Assembly: GCF_900582195.1 (NCBI RefSeq)
Contig: NZ_UTHA01000078.1
Coordinates: 234,667 to 298,666, forward strand
Reading direction: 5' to 3'
DNA: 64,000 nt
From: Pseudomonas viridiflava
GTDB lineage: Bacteria > Pseudomonadota > Gammaproteobacteria > Pseudomonadales > Pseudomonadaceae
Shown piece after piece: positions 1 to 9,800 of the stretch. A program made the translations under genes and the position numbers. Numbering within the stretch: position 1 is the stretch's first letter; the number at the start of each line of letters is the position of its first letter. The notes beneath the pieces were generated by a model. It made no database searches. It was given only the letters and a program-made list of their open reading frames with translations, and was not told the origin of the DNA.

Positions 1-514
1 CATCGCCACCGATGTAGTGCACGCACAGCGTGACGAAAGCGATCAGCACCAAAAACTGCACCAGCATCAGCAAGGCGTTGATGCCGTTGGCCAGTTTCAG
101 GCCAATGATGTTGATCGCGCTGGTGATGCCGATAAAGGCCAGCACCCAGATCCATTGCGGGATCGACGGGAATGCCGAGGCCAGATAAGCCGCGCCGATC
201 AGCCAGATCGCCATCGGCAGAAACAGGTAATCGAGCAGCACCGCCCAACCGGCGATGAAACCGAGCTTGGGGCTGATTGCCTTGCGCACGTAGCTGTAAG
301 CGGAACCGGCGACGGGGAATGCAGCGGCCATGCGCCCGTAACTCATAGCGGTGAAGAACATCGCGATCAGCGCCGCCAGATACGCGGCGGGGACCATGCC
401 AGTGGTGGACTGGGCGAGGATGCCAAAGGTGCCGAGGACAATGATCGGCGTCATGTAGGCGATGCCGAACAGCACCACCGCCCCTAATGAAAGGGTGCGT
501 TGCAAACGAGCCAT
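1..514 (-). CDS. APC-superfamily amino acid permease, N-terminal part (cut by window edge)
   Basis: The reverse strand reads open from an ATG at 514 to the window edge, giving 171 residues with no stop. The protein starts MARLQRTLSLGAVV and shows several hydrophobic helices (such as VVLFGIAYMTPIIVLGTFG and GWAVLLDYLFLPMAIW), with the small-residue-rich first helix and the PVAGSAYSYVRKAI segment typical of the amino acid-polyamine-organocation family. It should be an inner-membrane proton- or cation-coupled importer of an amino acid or amine. The substrate cannot be read from this fragment. A nitrilase-family gene lies upstream on the same strand, so the pair may import and hydrolyse one nitrogen compound, although a repeat-filled 316-bp gap separates them. 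The 3' part lies outside the window. Confidence 0.85.
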   Translation of the reverse strand, partial: MARLQRTLSLGAVVLFGIAYMTPIIVLGTFGILAQSTTGMVPAAYLAALIAMFFTAMSYGRMAAAFPVAGSAYSYVRKAISPKLGFIAGWAVLLDYLFLPMAIWLIGAAYLASAFPSIPQWIWVLAFIGITSAINIIGLKLANGINALLMLVQFLVLIAFVTLCVHYIGGD

Positions 515-632
515 GGGCGACTTACTCCGAATGTTATTGGATTTATGGCAGAGCCGGATTCGGCGAATGTTTCGGGTGTGGCTTTGTTGTTCTGGTGTTA
601 TTTGAGTTTTTTGTTCGGCTTGAAATCTTTTC

Positions 633-824
633 CCCCTCACCCCAGCCCTCTCCCCCAGGGGGTAGAGGGGGAAAGGGAGCCGATCTGCATGGTTTTCAAA
701 CCCTGAGTTCGACTTGGACTCGCAGTTTCAAATCATGAGTGCGACTCGGTATTTCAGGTCGGCGTACCTCGGACAATCAACTCGGTCGGTCCCCTCTCCC
801 TCCGGGAGAGGGCTAGGGTGAGGG
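633..824. repeat. Intergenic palindromic element with CCCTCACCC arms, copy 1
   Basis: Two inverted arms, each itself a hairpin, bound this element: a left arm of the form CCCTCACCCCAGCCCTC (633-672) and a right arm ending GGGCTAGGGTGAGGG (791-824). The spacer contains a ggtatttcaggtcggcg segment also seen, slightly varied, in the copies near 33.5 and 36.6 kb. With its flanks it fills the 515-830 gap between the permease and the nitrilase gene; I see no gene or convincing promoter in the rest of that gap. It is probably a dispersed Pseudomonas intergenic repeat. Confidence 0.75.
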
Positions 825-830
825 CATCGG

Positions 831-1652
831 TCAATGGCGTGGAATCAACAACTCACGAACACCATCGCCGCGCTCCACCACCTCTCCCGGCAACTTCAAC
901 CGCTGATCCTCCAGATAGCGGTAATCCCTGCGCGCAATCTCCAACCGCGCGAAATCCAGTTCAACGCAGAACGTCCCTTCCTCACGCCCGGCCTCGAACA
1001 ACAACGTCCCCAGCGGATCGACCAGCGCGCTGCCGCCGGCAAACACCAAACCGTCATCCCCGGCCTCCACACGATTGACCATCAACGCAAAGGCCTGATT
1101 CTCCTGAGCCCGCGCCATGATTGCGGTGCGGTGAGTCGGCGCGTACGGGTCCATGTTGCCGTTGGTTACGATCAACAGCTCGGCACCGAGTTGCGCGAGG
1201 GCACGGGCCGACTCCGGAAACTCGATGTCGTAGCAGATCAGCAAACCAACGCGTACACCGTTCCACTCGCAGGTGGCGTAGCGGTCGCCAGCCTCGAACA
1301 CACCGCGATCCGACGCCCACAAATGGCTCTTGCGGTATTTCAGGGCAATACCTTCGGGGGTAATCAGCAGCGTGGTGTTGTAGAAGCGACCGTTGTCGTT
1401 CTCGGCCATGCCGATCACCACGGCGATGTTGTGTTCACGCGCGGCGGCCCGCACCGCGCTGACGGTCGGGCCGTCGAGCGGTTCGGCGGTTTGCGCCACG
1501 GTTTCGGCCGTCGGGAAGCCCATCAGGTGGGTCTCCGGGAACACGATCAATTGCGTGTCGGCCGCACACGCGGCAATCGCTGCCAGTGCGCGTTCGAGGT
1601 TGTAGGCCGTGGCATTGTCACGGCCTGCCAATTGCGCGAGTTCGACTTTCAT
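831..1652 (-). CDS. Nitrilase/carbon-nitrogen hydrolase family protein
   Basis: This 273-residue protein has the full catalytic triad of the carbon-nitrogen hydrolase superfamily: Glu40 in FPETHLMGFP, Lys108 in KYRKSHLW and Cys140 in LLICYDIEFPE. The family cleaves non-peptide C-N bonds (amides, nitriles, carbamoyl compounds) through a Cys thioester; the length suits an aliphatic amidase or N-carbamoyl/omega-amidase-like enzyme rather than a true nitrilase. It is cytoplasmic, with no signal peptide. It lies upstream of a permease on the same strand and is divergent from a LuxR-type regulator across 125 bp, which suggests uptake, hydrolysis and control of one amide-like substrate. The substrate is unknown. 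Confidence 0.88.
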   Translation of the reverse strand: MKVELAQLAGRDNATAYNLERALAAIAACAADTQLIVFPETHLMGFPTAETVAQTAEPLDGPTVSAVRAAAREHNIAVVIGMAENDNGRFYNTTLLITPEGIALKYRKSHLWASDRGVFEAGDRYATCEWNGVRVGLLICYDIEFPESARALAQLGAELLIVTNGNMDPYAPTHRTAIMARAQENQAFALMVNRVEAGDDGLVFAGGSALVDPLGTLLFEAGREEGTFCVELDFARLEIARRDYRYLEDQRLKLPGEVVERGDGVRELLIPRH

Positions 1653-1777
1653 GGGAATTCCTTGTGATAAGCGGCGGGCGCAGAAAGATTGCCCGGTGGC
1701 TGTCTGTGGGCCAGTATGCGCAGCAAGCAGCCGGCCAGGGAATTACGCGGCCGGGGTAACCCGATAGGGGTAGATTG

Positions 1778-2578
1778 ATGACACTTTCGTTTGACGACAT
1801 CACCTGGCACCGCGCCGTCGGACAACTGATCGAGGCGCTCGACAAGCCGAATTTCTGGGCACAAATGGTGCGTCTGCTGGGGCAGTACGTGCCGTTCGAT
1901 AGCTGGGTGGCGCTGCTGTTCAGCGCCGATCAACACCCGCAAGTCTTCGCCGAATGCCCGGGCGCAGACGGCAATACGGACCCGTTGTTTCAGGATTATC
2001 TGCGTGGCCTGTACCTGCTTGACCCGTTCTACATCGCCTGCCGCGAGCAAACGCGCACCGGTCTGTATCGCCTCTCGGAAGTGGCGCCGGAGCATTTCGA
2101 ACTGACCGAGTATTACCAGCGATACTTTCGTCTGAATGTCGTGGCCGACGAAATCCAGTTCAATTGTCAGCTCGAAGGCGATCGCACGCTGTGTCTGTCG
2201 CTGGGCAGTGAAAAACGTTTCACTGGCGAACATATCGCCTTGCTGTCTTTGATTCAGCCTTGGGTGCTGGGCCTGTTGCGCCAGCGCCTGCCGTACGAGA
2301 TCAACGAAACCGTGGCCCTCGCTACTGCCCCTGCCCGGGCTGACTGGCGGGTGCGACTTGAAGCGTCGGTGCAGCAACTCAAGGGCGCGCAGTTGACGGC
2401 GCGGGAGCTGGATGTCGGGCGTTTGATGCTCAGCGGTTGCTCCAGTAAAGAAATCGCCCGTAAGCTGGAAATCTCCGTAGAAACCGTGAAAGTCCATAAG
2501 AAACACATGTACAGCAAGCTGGGGATCAAATCCCAGTCCGAGCTGTTTTCGATTTTTCTTCAGGCACAAAACGCCTGA
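1778..2578 (+). CDS. LuxR-family helix-turn-helix transcriptional regulator
   Basis: A 266-residue protein. The C-terminal ~60 residues form a LuxR/FixJ-type DNA-binding domain (LTARELDVGRLMLSG, then SSKEIARKLEISVETVKVHKKH). The N-terminal ~190 residues are a sensor region that I cannot assign; it lacks an obvious receiver aspartate pattern and has no clear autoinducer-domain signature. The ATG at 1778 is chosen over a TTG three bases earlier; a G-rich stretch (1766-1770) could act as ribosome-binding site. It is divergent from the nitrilase gene, so it plausibly controls that gene and the following permease. A REP pair follows directly. Confidence 0.85.
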   Translation: MTLSFDDITWHRAVGQLIEALDKPNFWAQMVRLLGQYVPFDSWVALLFSADQHPQVFAECPGADGNTDPLFQDYLRGLYLLDPFYIACREQTRTGLYRLSEVAPEHFELTEYYQRYFRLNVVADEIQFNCQLEGDRTLCLSLGSEKRFTGEHIALLSLIQPWVLGLLRQRLPYEINETVALATAPARADWRVRLEASVQQLKGAQLTARELDVGRLMLSGCSSKEIARKLEISVETVKVHKKHMYSKLGIKSQSELFSIFLQAQNA

Positions 2579-2600
2579 CACAGCGCGACTGACGCTTTCT

Positions 2601-2688
2601 GTGGGAGCGAGCTTGCTCGCGAAGAGGCCATCACCTCCGACATTTATGTTGGCTGAGCCACCGCTTTCGCGAGCAAGCTCGCTCCCAC
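2601..2688. repeat. REP pair (REPIN-like), copy 1
   Basis: Two inverted copies of a 22-bp palindromic unit: GTGGGAGCGAGC... at 2601-2622 and its complement ending GCTCGCTCCCAC at 2667-2688, 44 bp apart. Each unit can fold as a hairpin and the pair can form a longer cruciform. Seven such arrangements occur in this window, all at gene ends. They resemble the REPIN elements known from the P. fluorescens group. Confidence 0.9.
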
Positions 2689-2735
2689 AGGTATGCGCAG
2701 CGCTGAATATTCCGAGTCCGAACCAAGGAAACCGT

Positions 2736-4355
2736 ATGAGCCTGTCACTCCTGAGCCGCTACGCCTTCTTTGCCGTCTGCGTGATTTTCACCCTCGCCAG
2801 CCTGCCTTTTCTCGACCACGACTGGCTGTGGCCGATCTCTGCCGTCACCGGCGTGCTGAGTCTGATCGGTCTGTTCGACCTGTTGCAAAGTCCCCACGCG
2901 GTGCGCCGCAACTACCCGATCCTCGGCAACATCCGCTATCTGGTTGAAGGCATCCGCCCGGAGATCCGCCAGTATTTGCTGGAGTCCGACAGCGATGCCC
3001 TGCCCTTCTCCCGCGCGCAGCGTTCGCTGGTCTATTCGCGAGCGAAAAACGAAACCGCCGACAAACCGTTCGGTACGCTGATCGATGTCTATCAATCCGG
3101 TTTCGAGTTCATCGGCCACTCGATGCGCCCGGCGCCACTGAGCGACCCGAGCAGTTTCCGCGTTACCGTCGGTGGCCCGCAGTGCTCGCAACCGTACTCG
3201 GCCTCGGTGTTCAACATCTCGGCGATGAGCTTCGGTTCGCTCAGCGCGAACGCCATTCGCGCACTCAACCAAGGCGCGAAACTCGGCAACTTCGCCCACG
3301 ACACCGGTGAAGGCAGCATCAGCCCGTATCACCGTGAACACGGCGGCGACCTGACCTGGGAACTGGGCAGCGGCTACTTCGGTTGCCGCACCAGCGATGG
3401 CCGTTTCGACCCGGAACGCTTCGCTGCCCAGGCACAGAACCCGCAAGTGCGAATGATCGAAATCAAGATGAGCCAAGGCGCCAAACCCGGCCACGGCGGC
3501 ATCCTGCCCAAGCACAAAGTCACCCAGGAAATCGCTGAAACCCGTGGGATCATGATGGGCGAAGATTGCGTCTCGCCGTCACGTCACAGCGCATTTTCCA
3601 CGCCGATCGAAATGATGCAGTTCATCCAGCAACTGCGTGAACTGTCCGGCGGCAAACCGGTGGGCTTCAAGTTCTGTCTCGGCCACCCATGGGAGTTCAT
3701 GGGCATCGCCAAAGCCATGCTGGAAACCGGCATCCTGCCGGACTTCATCGTCGTCGACGGCAAGGAAGGTGGTACTGGCGCCGCACCGGTCGAGTTCACC
3801 GACCACATCGGTGTGCCGATGCGCGAAGGCCTGCTGTTTGTGCACAACACCCTGGTCGGCCTGAACCTGCGCGACAAGATCAAACTCGGCGCCAGCGGCA
3901 AGATCGTCAGCGCCTTCGACATCGCCAGCGTGCTGGCCATCGGCGCCGACTGGGCCAACTCGGCACGCGGCTTCATGTTCGCCATCGGCTGCATTCAATC
4001 GCAGAGCTGCCACACCAACAAATGTCCGACTGGCGTGGCCACGCAGGATGCTCTGCGCCAACGTGCGCTGGTGGTGCCAGACAAGGCGCAGCGCGTATTC
4101 AACTTCCACCGCAATACCCTCAAGGCACTGGCGGAAATGTTGGCAGCGGCTGGCCTCGAGCATCCGTCGCAACTGTCGGCCAAGCACCTGGTGCGGCGTA
4201 TGTCGGCGACCGAGATCAAACTGTTCTCGCAGTTGCACGTGTTCCTGAAACCGGGGGAATTGCTTACCGGGGAAGTGAATGGCGAGTTTTACTCGCGGAT
4301 GTGGCAGATGGCGCGGGCGGACAGTTTCGAACCGCAGGAAGTCGCGGCCGCATAA
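2736..4355 (+). CDS. FMN-binding glutamate synthase-family membrane-anchored protein
   Basis: A 539-residue protein related to the FMN-binding synthase domain of glutamate synthase. Two hydrophobic segments lie at about residues 8-25 and 30-48; the rest is the alpha/beta-barrel domain, with GGTGAAPVEFTDHIG as flavin/substrate region. The three cysteines spaced CX5CX4C (C419, C425, C430, in CIQSQSCHTNKC) match the 3Fe-4S ligand pattern of glutamate synthases. There is no amidotransferase domain, so it is not a complete GltB; stand-alone members of this family have poorly defined roles, probably as flavin/Fe-S oxidoreductases. The ATG at 2736 follows AAGGAA at a 5-base spacing. An upstream in-frame extension runs through the REP repeat and is not credible. 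Confidence 0.85.
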   Translation: MSLSLLSRYAFFAVCVIFTLASLPFLDHDWLWPISAVTGVLSLIGLFDLLQSPHAVRRNYPILGNIRYLVEGIRPEIRQYLLESDSDALPFSRAQRSLVYSRAKNETADKPFGTLIDVYQSGFEFIGHSMRPAPLSDPSSFRVTVGGPQCSQPYSASVFNISAMSFGSLSANAIRALNQGAKLGNFAHDTGEGSISPYHREHGGDLTWELGSGYFGCRTSDGRFDPERFAAQAQNPQVRMIEIKMSQGAKPGHGGILPKHKVTQEIAETRGIMMGEDCVSPSRHSAFSTPIEMMQFIQQLRELSGGKPVGFKFCLGHPWEFMGIAKAMLETGILPDFIVVDGKEGGTGAAPVEFTDHIGVPMREGLLFVHNTLVGLNLRDKIKLGASGKIVSAFDIASVLAIGADWANSARGFMFAIGCIQSQSCHTNKCPTGVATQDALRQRALVVPDKAQRVFNFHRNTLKALAEMLAAAGLEHPSQLSAKHLVRRMSATEIKLFSQLHVFLKPGELLTGEVNGEFYSRMWQMARADSFEPQEVAAA

Positions 4356-4391
4356 CGACCAATGCGCCGGTCTGCGCAACGGACTGGCGCG

Positions 4392-4754
4392 TTACTCCAG
4401 ATGCTCGCGCAACAACACAAACCGGAAAAACAGGTAGCCCGCCAATAGATTGAGCAGCGTGAAAGACGCCACGGTGACCAATCCATGCCAGTGCCGCGCA
4501 TCGGCAATCGAACCGATGGCAAAACTCACCCCGCCCATACCGACGATAAACAACAGATAGCCGAGCACCGACGTACTGCGCTCGAAGGTATACAGCACAT
4601 TCACGTAAAACGAGAACGCAGCAGCCACGCAAAACGCTGCAAAATTACCCGCCGCCTGCGTCATTCCGGCAGCGGTGCACAGGACGAAAAAGATCTGCCA
4701 GTGAATCAATCCGTCGGCGAGGCCGATCACTATCAATGCAGAGAGTCCCTTCAT
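4392..4754 (-). CDS. GtrA-like small membrane protein
   Basis: This 120-residue protein has four predicted transmembrane helices (segments beginning LSALIVIGLADGL, AAGNFAAFCVAAAF, VLGYLLFIVGMGG and VASFTLLNLLAGYLF), the size and layout of the GtrA family. GtrA proteins are thought to move undecaprenyl-linked sugars across the inner membrane for O-antigen or polysaccharide modification. No glycosyltransferase gene is adjacent, so it is an orphan here. The start at 4754 follows AAGGA at 6 bases; a longer in-frame start upstream lacks a ribosome-binding site and adds an unlikely soluble N-terminus. Confidence 0.75.
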   Translation of the reverse strand: MKGLSALIVIGLADGLIHWQIFFVLCTAAGMTQAAGNFAAFCVAAAFSFYVNVLYTFERSTSVLGYLLFIVGMGGVSFAIGSIADARHWHGLVTVASFTLLNLLAGYLFFRFVLLREHLE

Positions 4755-4918
4755 CACGGATCCTTGACAAGGCTGTTTGGCCAACCTCCAACCTAGGTCA
4801 TTAGTGATAACGCGTCTACTGTCAGAAATTACAGGTCGCGCGCTGAATCCGACCAAAGGTCCGTGCTTCACTTGCGAGCATCAAGGGCAACCAGCGGCGA
4901 TGCGGCCCCGGCCCCCAC

Positions 4919-4950
4919 AAAAAAGCCCCGGTCTCGCGACCGGGGCTTTG
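4919..4950 (-). terminator. Rho-independent terminator of the permease gene
   Basis: The stem AAAGCCCCGGTC / GACCGGGGCTTT is followed, read on the minus strand, by a run of T (the A run at 4919-4925). It lies 20 bases beyond the stop codon of the permease at 4970-6391. Confidence 0.85.
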
Positions 4951-4969
4951 TTGATGCAGACGCTAAAAC

Positions 4970-6391
4970 TTACGACGCCGAACGCGCCGCACCTTGCGCT
5001 ACGTTGCTCGGTTGCAGCTTGAACACGTAGAACAACACCGTCAGCAGCACCAGAAACGCAGGGCCCACATACAGCGCCACGCGGGTGTCCGGGAAGTACG
5101 CCATCAGGCCCACCACCAGCACCAGGAACGCCAGGGCAAAGTACGAACTGACCGGGTACAGCCACATCTTGTACTTGAGGCCGGCACGTTCGCTAGCGCT
5201 CAGGCCTTTACGGAATTTCAGCTGCGCCAGCAGGATCATCACCCAGGTCCAGATCGCACCGAAGGTGGCAATCGAGGTCACCCAGACGAAGACTTTCTCC
5301 GGCACCAGATAATTGAGCATTACGCCCAAGAGCAACACCGCAATCGACAGCAACAGCGCTCGACGCGGTACACCGTTATTCGACGTCTTGGCAAAACCGG
5401 CCGGGGCCTGGCCATTCTGCGCCAGGCTGTAGAGCATGCGCCCGGTGCTGAAGATGCCACCGTTGCACGACGACAGCGCCGCAGTGATCACCACGAAGTT
5501 GATGATGCCGGCGGCGGTCTTGATGCCCAGACGTTCGAAAGTCATCACGAACGGACTGCCCTGGGTGCCGATTTCATTCCACGGGTAGATCGACAGAATC
5601 ACGAACAGGGCGCCGACGTAGAACAGCAGAATCCGCCAGAAAACCGAGCCGATTGCATCAGGAATGGTTTTCTGCGGGTTCTTCGCTTCACCGGCGGTCA
5701 GGCCGATCATCTCGACGCCGAGGTAGGCGAACATGACCATTTGCAGGGACATCAGCACGCCGGTCACACCATTGGGCATGAAGCCGCCGTGGGCCCACAG
5801 GTTGGAAATCCCCAGCGCCACACCGTCATTGCCGAAACCGAACGCGATGATACCGACGCCGCCGATGACCATGGCGATGATGGTGACGATCTTGATCAGG
5901 GCGAACCAGAACTCGAATTCACCGAAGGCCTTCACCGCGATCAGGTTGATCGAGCCCATGCTGATCAGCGCCGCGAGCGCCCAGATCCAGCGCGGCACAT
6001 CGGGAAACCAGATGCCCATGTACACCGCCACCGCGGTGATTTCCGCGACGCAGGTCACCAGCCACAGGAACCAATAGTTCCAGCCTGTGAGAAAACCGGC
6101 CAACGGGCCAAGGTAGTCTTGGGCGTAACGGCTGAAGGAGCCGGCGACCGGGTTGTGCACAGCCATCTCGCCGAGGGCGCGCATGATCACCAGGATCGCC
6201 AGGCCACCAAGAATGTAGGAGAGCATGATCGCCGGGCCGGCCATTTCGATGGCCTTGGCCGAACCTAAAAACAGACCGACGCCGATACAGGCACCGAGCG
6301 CCATCAGGCGAATATGCCGTTCGCCGAGTTCGCGTTTGAGCGGACCGCCCTGAGCGGTGTCGCCGTGAGGCAGGTGATTGCCGACTGGCAT
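4970..6391 (-). CDS. Amino acid permease of the AAT family (ProY/histidine-transporter-like)
   Basis: A 473-residue inner-membrane transporter with about twelve hydrophobic segments. The N-terminal signature (LKRELGERHIRLMALG followed by IGVGLFLGSAKAIEMAG) is that of the AAT family, and resembles the E. coli ProY sequence as I remember it. The PVAGSFSRYAQDYLGP and GWNYWFLW segments are also typical. It should import a neutral or cationic amino acid by proton symport; proline or histidine are guesses from resemblance only. The start at 6391 (MPVGNHLP) is preferred over a longer reading. It is transcribed alone, ends in a clear terminator, and is divergent from the penicillin-binding-protein-like gene. 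Confidence 0.85.
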   Translation of the reverse strand: MPVGNHLPHGDTAQGGPLKRELGERHIRLMALGACIGVGLFLGSAKAIEMAGPAIMLSYILGGLAILVIMRALGEMAVHNPVAGSFSRYAQDYLGPLAGFLTGWNYWFLWLVTCVAEITAVAVYMGIWFPDVPRWIWALAALISMGSINLIAVKAFGEFEFWFALIKIVTIIAMVIGGVGIIAFGFGNDGVALGISNLWAHGGFMPNGVTGVLMSLQMVMFAYLGVEMIGLTAGEAKNPQKTIPDAIGSVFWRILLFYVGALFVILSIYPWNEIGTQGSPFVMTFERLGIKTAAGIINFVVITAALSSCNGGIFSTGRMLYSLAQNGQAPAGFAKTSNNGVPRRALLLSIAVLLLGVMLNYLVPEKVFVWVTSIATFGAIWTWVMILLAQLKFRKGLSASERAGLKYKMWLYPVSSYFALAFLVLVVGLMAYFPDTRVALYVGPAFLVLLTVLFYVFKLQPSNVAQGAARSAS

Positions 6392-6865
6392 AGGGGTGCA
6401 ACCTCGTCTTGTTATTGGATATGACCACCGAGTATCGAAGCGTCGGCCGATAAGCCTTGGCTGGTAATGAAACCGCGCCTGCTTTGTGGGCAGACGCGTC
6501 TTGCAGGGCAACCTGAAAGATCAGCGGGGCGTGCAGTATAAAAAGCCTTGGGCAGGCGATTTCACTCTATAAACCACAACATTCAGCGACAACTCTCGGT
6601 CAAGTCCCGGTTTGCGGAGAGGCATTACCTGCTTTATGTAGGAATATTCGCCACTGAAAAAGCCGCCGAGTATTGCACAGCATTGGTGCATCGTCATGTG
6701 TCCGCTTGACCAGCATTGCCCTACAGAGTGCTTTGACTTGCAGGTTTGGGCCCGGTACCAGCCGTTCAGATTTATTCAGCACCTACCCCTCCCTCATCCC
6801 GCACATTTTCTTCCCCGCCGCCAACCACCGTCTAAGCTTCAGACAAGTCCGATCAATCTGCGTGA
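6392..6865. other. Divergent intergenic region
   Basis: 474 bp between the permease and the penicillin-binding-protein-like gene. It should hold both promoters. An A/T-rich patch (gcagtataaaaagcc, near 6534-6548) could contribute a -10 element, but I cannot name a promoter with confidence. No convincing small gene, repeat or terminator is seen. Confidence 0.5.
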
Positions 6866-9800
6866 ATGGATCAATCGACTATGGGCGCTTTGTGGCAAAC
6901 CGATTCGAGTGAAGCCGTGGTTCCGACTGACCGTGTGAATGAAGCGCCTGTCCCTGAAAAAACCCGCCGCAACCGGCATGGGTGGAAGGCTTTCTGGTTG
7001 TTGCTGCTGATTATCGCGATCGTGGTAGGGCTGGCTGCGTCCAAGGAAATGCGCACCTCGCGCTTTCAATCGCGCGAACTGAGCCAGTACGCTGCTTCGC
7101 TGACTTACCATCTCGAACCCGGCCCCAGCGAAGCGATTCGCTATCCAGGCAACGGTCCGTTCGATATGCGTCTGGGTTACAGCTCGCTGGACGAATTTCT
7201 GCCGCGCCTGCTCAAACGCAATTACGTCATCACCGAGCAGACGCGTTTTTCCCCGGCGCTGCTCAGCTACACCGACAAAGGCCTGTTCGTGCCGTACTCG
7301 GAGAAGATCCAGGCCGGGCTGTCGATCACCGATTGCCGGGCTGCGCCGCTGTACAAGTACAACTATCCGCAACAGCTGTACCCAAGCTTCGCGGCGATCC
7401 CGCCGGTGGTGGTCAGCAGTCTGCTGTTTATCGAAAACCGTTTTCTGCTCGACCCGAAACAGCCACTGGCCAACCCGGCTGTGGACTGGCCGCGCTTCGG
7501 CATGGCGGCGTGGTCGCAAGTGGCGAAATTGCTGCGACTGCCGGGCCAATCAGCGGGCGGCAGTACGCTGGCGACGCAACTGGAAAAGTACCGGCATTCG
7601 CCGGACGGCCTGACGGTATCGGGGGCCGAAAAGCTGCGGCAGATGATGTCCGCCAGCGTCCGTGCCTATCAGCCCGGCCCGGAAACCTTGGGGGCCCGCC
7701 AGAACATCGTGCGCGATTACCTCAACAGCGTGCCGCTGTCAGCCGTGCCGGGGCATGGCGAAGTGCATGGCATGGCCGAAGGGTTACGCGTCTGGTACGG
7801 CAGTGATTTCAAACAGGCCAACACACAGTTGAACAGTCCGGCTACGGACGCGAAAACCATGGCCGCCAAAGGTCTGGCCCTGCGTGAAATGCTCTCGCTG
7901 ATGATCGCCCAGCGCCGCCCTTCGCATTATCTGACCAAGGGCCGCGAAGAACTTGCCGACCTCACCGACAGCCACTTGCGCCTGCTCAAACAGAACGGTG
8001 TGATCGACAGCGCGCTGGCCGATGCCGCCCTGACCAGCAAGGTCACCTATCGCGACTGGCAGACCCAGCCGACCATTCAACCGATCGAAACCAACAAGGG
8101 CATCAGCGTCGCCCGCAGTCGTCTGGCGAGCATGCTCAACCGGCCGCTGTACGACCTCGACCGCCTCGACCTCTCGGCCACCAGCACCCTGCAGGGCGAC
8201 CTGCAAACCCAGGCCACCGCTTACCTGAAAAAACTCGCTGACCCGGCCTACGCCGCCGAAATCGGCCTGCTCGGCGAACGCTTGCTGACCCCCACCAGCA
8301 CCACACAAGTGCGCTACAGCTTCACCCTCTTCGAACTGACCCCGGACGGTTCCCGCGTGCGGGTGCAGACCGACAGCACCGACCAGCCGTTCGACATCAA
8401 CGAAGGCAGCAAACTCGAACTCGGCTCAACGGCGAAAATGCGCGTGCTCACCACTTACCTGCAAATCATCGCCGAACTGCATGACAAGTACGGCGCGATG
8501 AGCGTGCCGGAACTGAAGAAAGTCGAAGTCCCCGATCAGGACCGCTTGAGTCAGTGGGTCATCGATTACCTGATCCAGAACAAGGATCATGACCTGTCGA
8601 AGCTGCTCGGCGCAGCCCTCGATCGCAAATACTCGGCCAGCCCCGGCGAAGCGTTTTTCACCGGCGGTGGCTTGCACACGTTCCACAACTTCCGCAAGGA
8701 AGACAACGGCCGCATGCCGACCCTGCGCGATGCCCTCCGCGAGTCGATCAACCTGCCGTTCATTCGGCTGATGCGTGATCTGGTGCGTTACACCACCTAT
8801 TCCGGCCCCAACAACAGCGCCGAATTGCTCAAGGATGATCGCGACCCGCGGCGCCAGGAGTATCTGGCGAACTTCGCCGACCGCGAAGGCACCTCGTTCC
8901 TGCTCAAGTTCTGGAAAAAGTACAAAAACAAAGACACCCGAGCGCGCCTCGACACCTTCCTCGACAGCATGCGCCCAACCCCGATCCGCATGGCCGCCGT
9001 GCATCGCTACCTGCTGCCCGACGCCAGTCAGGAAGACTTCAACACCTTCGTGCGCTCACACCTCAAAGGCGCCAAGCTCAGCGAAAAACTCACCGACGAC
9101 CGCCTGATCCGCCTCTACGATTCCTACGGTCCCGGCAGTTACGATTTGCCTGATCAAGGCTTCATCGCCAAGGTGCATCCGCTGGACCTGTGGATGATGG
9201 GCTACCTGCTGAACCACCCGGACGCAACCTTCAGCGAAATCGTCAAGGCCAGCCATTTCGAACGTCAGGAAGTCTACAGCTGGCTGTTCAAGAGCAAGCA
9301 CAAGGGCGCCCGCGACAGCCGGATTCGCACCATGCTCGAGATCGAAGCGTTCCTCGAGATTCACCAGCGCTGGCAGAAAGTCGGTTATCCGTTCGATCAC
9401 CTGGTACCGTCGCTGGCTACCGCCATCGGCAGCTCCGGTGACCGCCCCGCCGCACTGGCCGAACTGATCGGCACCCTCCTCAATGACGGCGTGCGCATGC
9501 CGACGCTGCGCATCGACAGCCTGCATTTCGCCGCCGGCACGCCGTATGAAACGCGACTGGTCAACGACCCGCATGTCGGCAAACGGGTGATGCCATCCGA
9601 GGTCGCCACAGCCATGCGCGAGGCGCTGTCGCAGGTGGTCGACGCCGGTACGGCAAAACGTGTTTCCGGCAGTTTCAAACTGGCTGATGGCAGCCCACTG
9701 GCCATGGGTGGCAAAACGGGTACCGGTGACAACCGCATCGAGGCCATCGGTTCGGGCGGTCGCATCCTCAGCTCGAAGTCGATCAACCGCACAGCGACCT

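Noticed and set aside
487..738. Small open frames in the 515-830 gap and in the 30.4-31.0 kb gap
   Set aside because: They are translations of palindromic repeats (strings such as SPSPQPSPPGGRG), overlap both strands and lack ribosome-binding sites.
2601..2688. CRISPR-like repeat array
   Set aside because: The repeats occur as isolated inverted pairs scattered between genes, not as regularly spaced direct repeats, and no cas gene is present.
2601..2735. N-terminal extension of the FMN glutamate synthase-like protein
   Set aside because: The extension is encoded by the REP pair; the ATG at 2736 has a good ribosome-binding site and begins the membrane helix.
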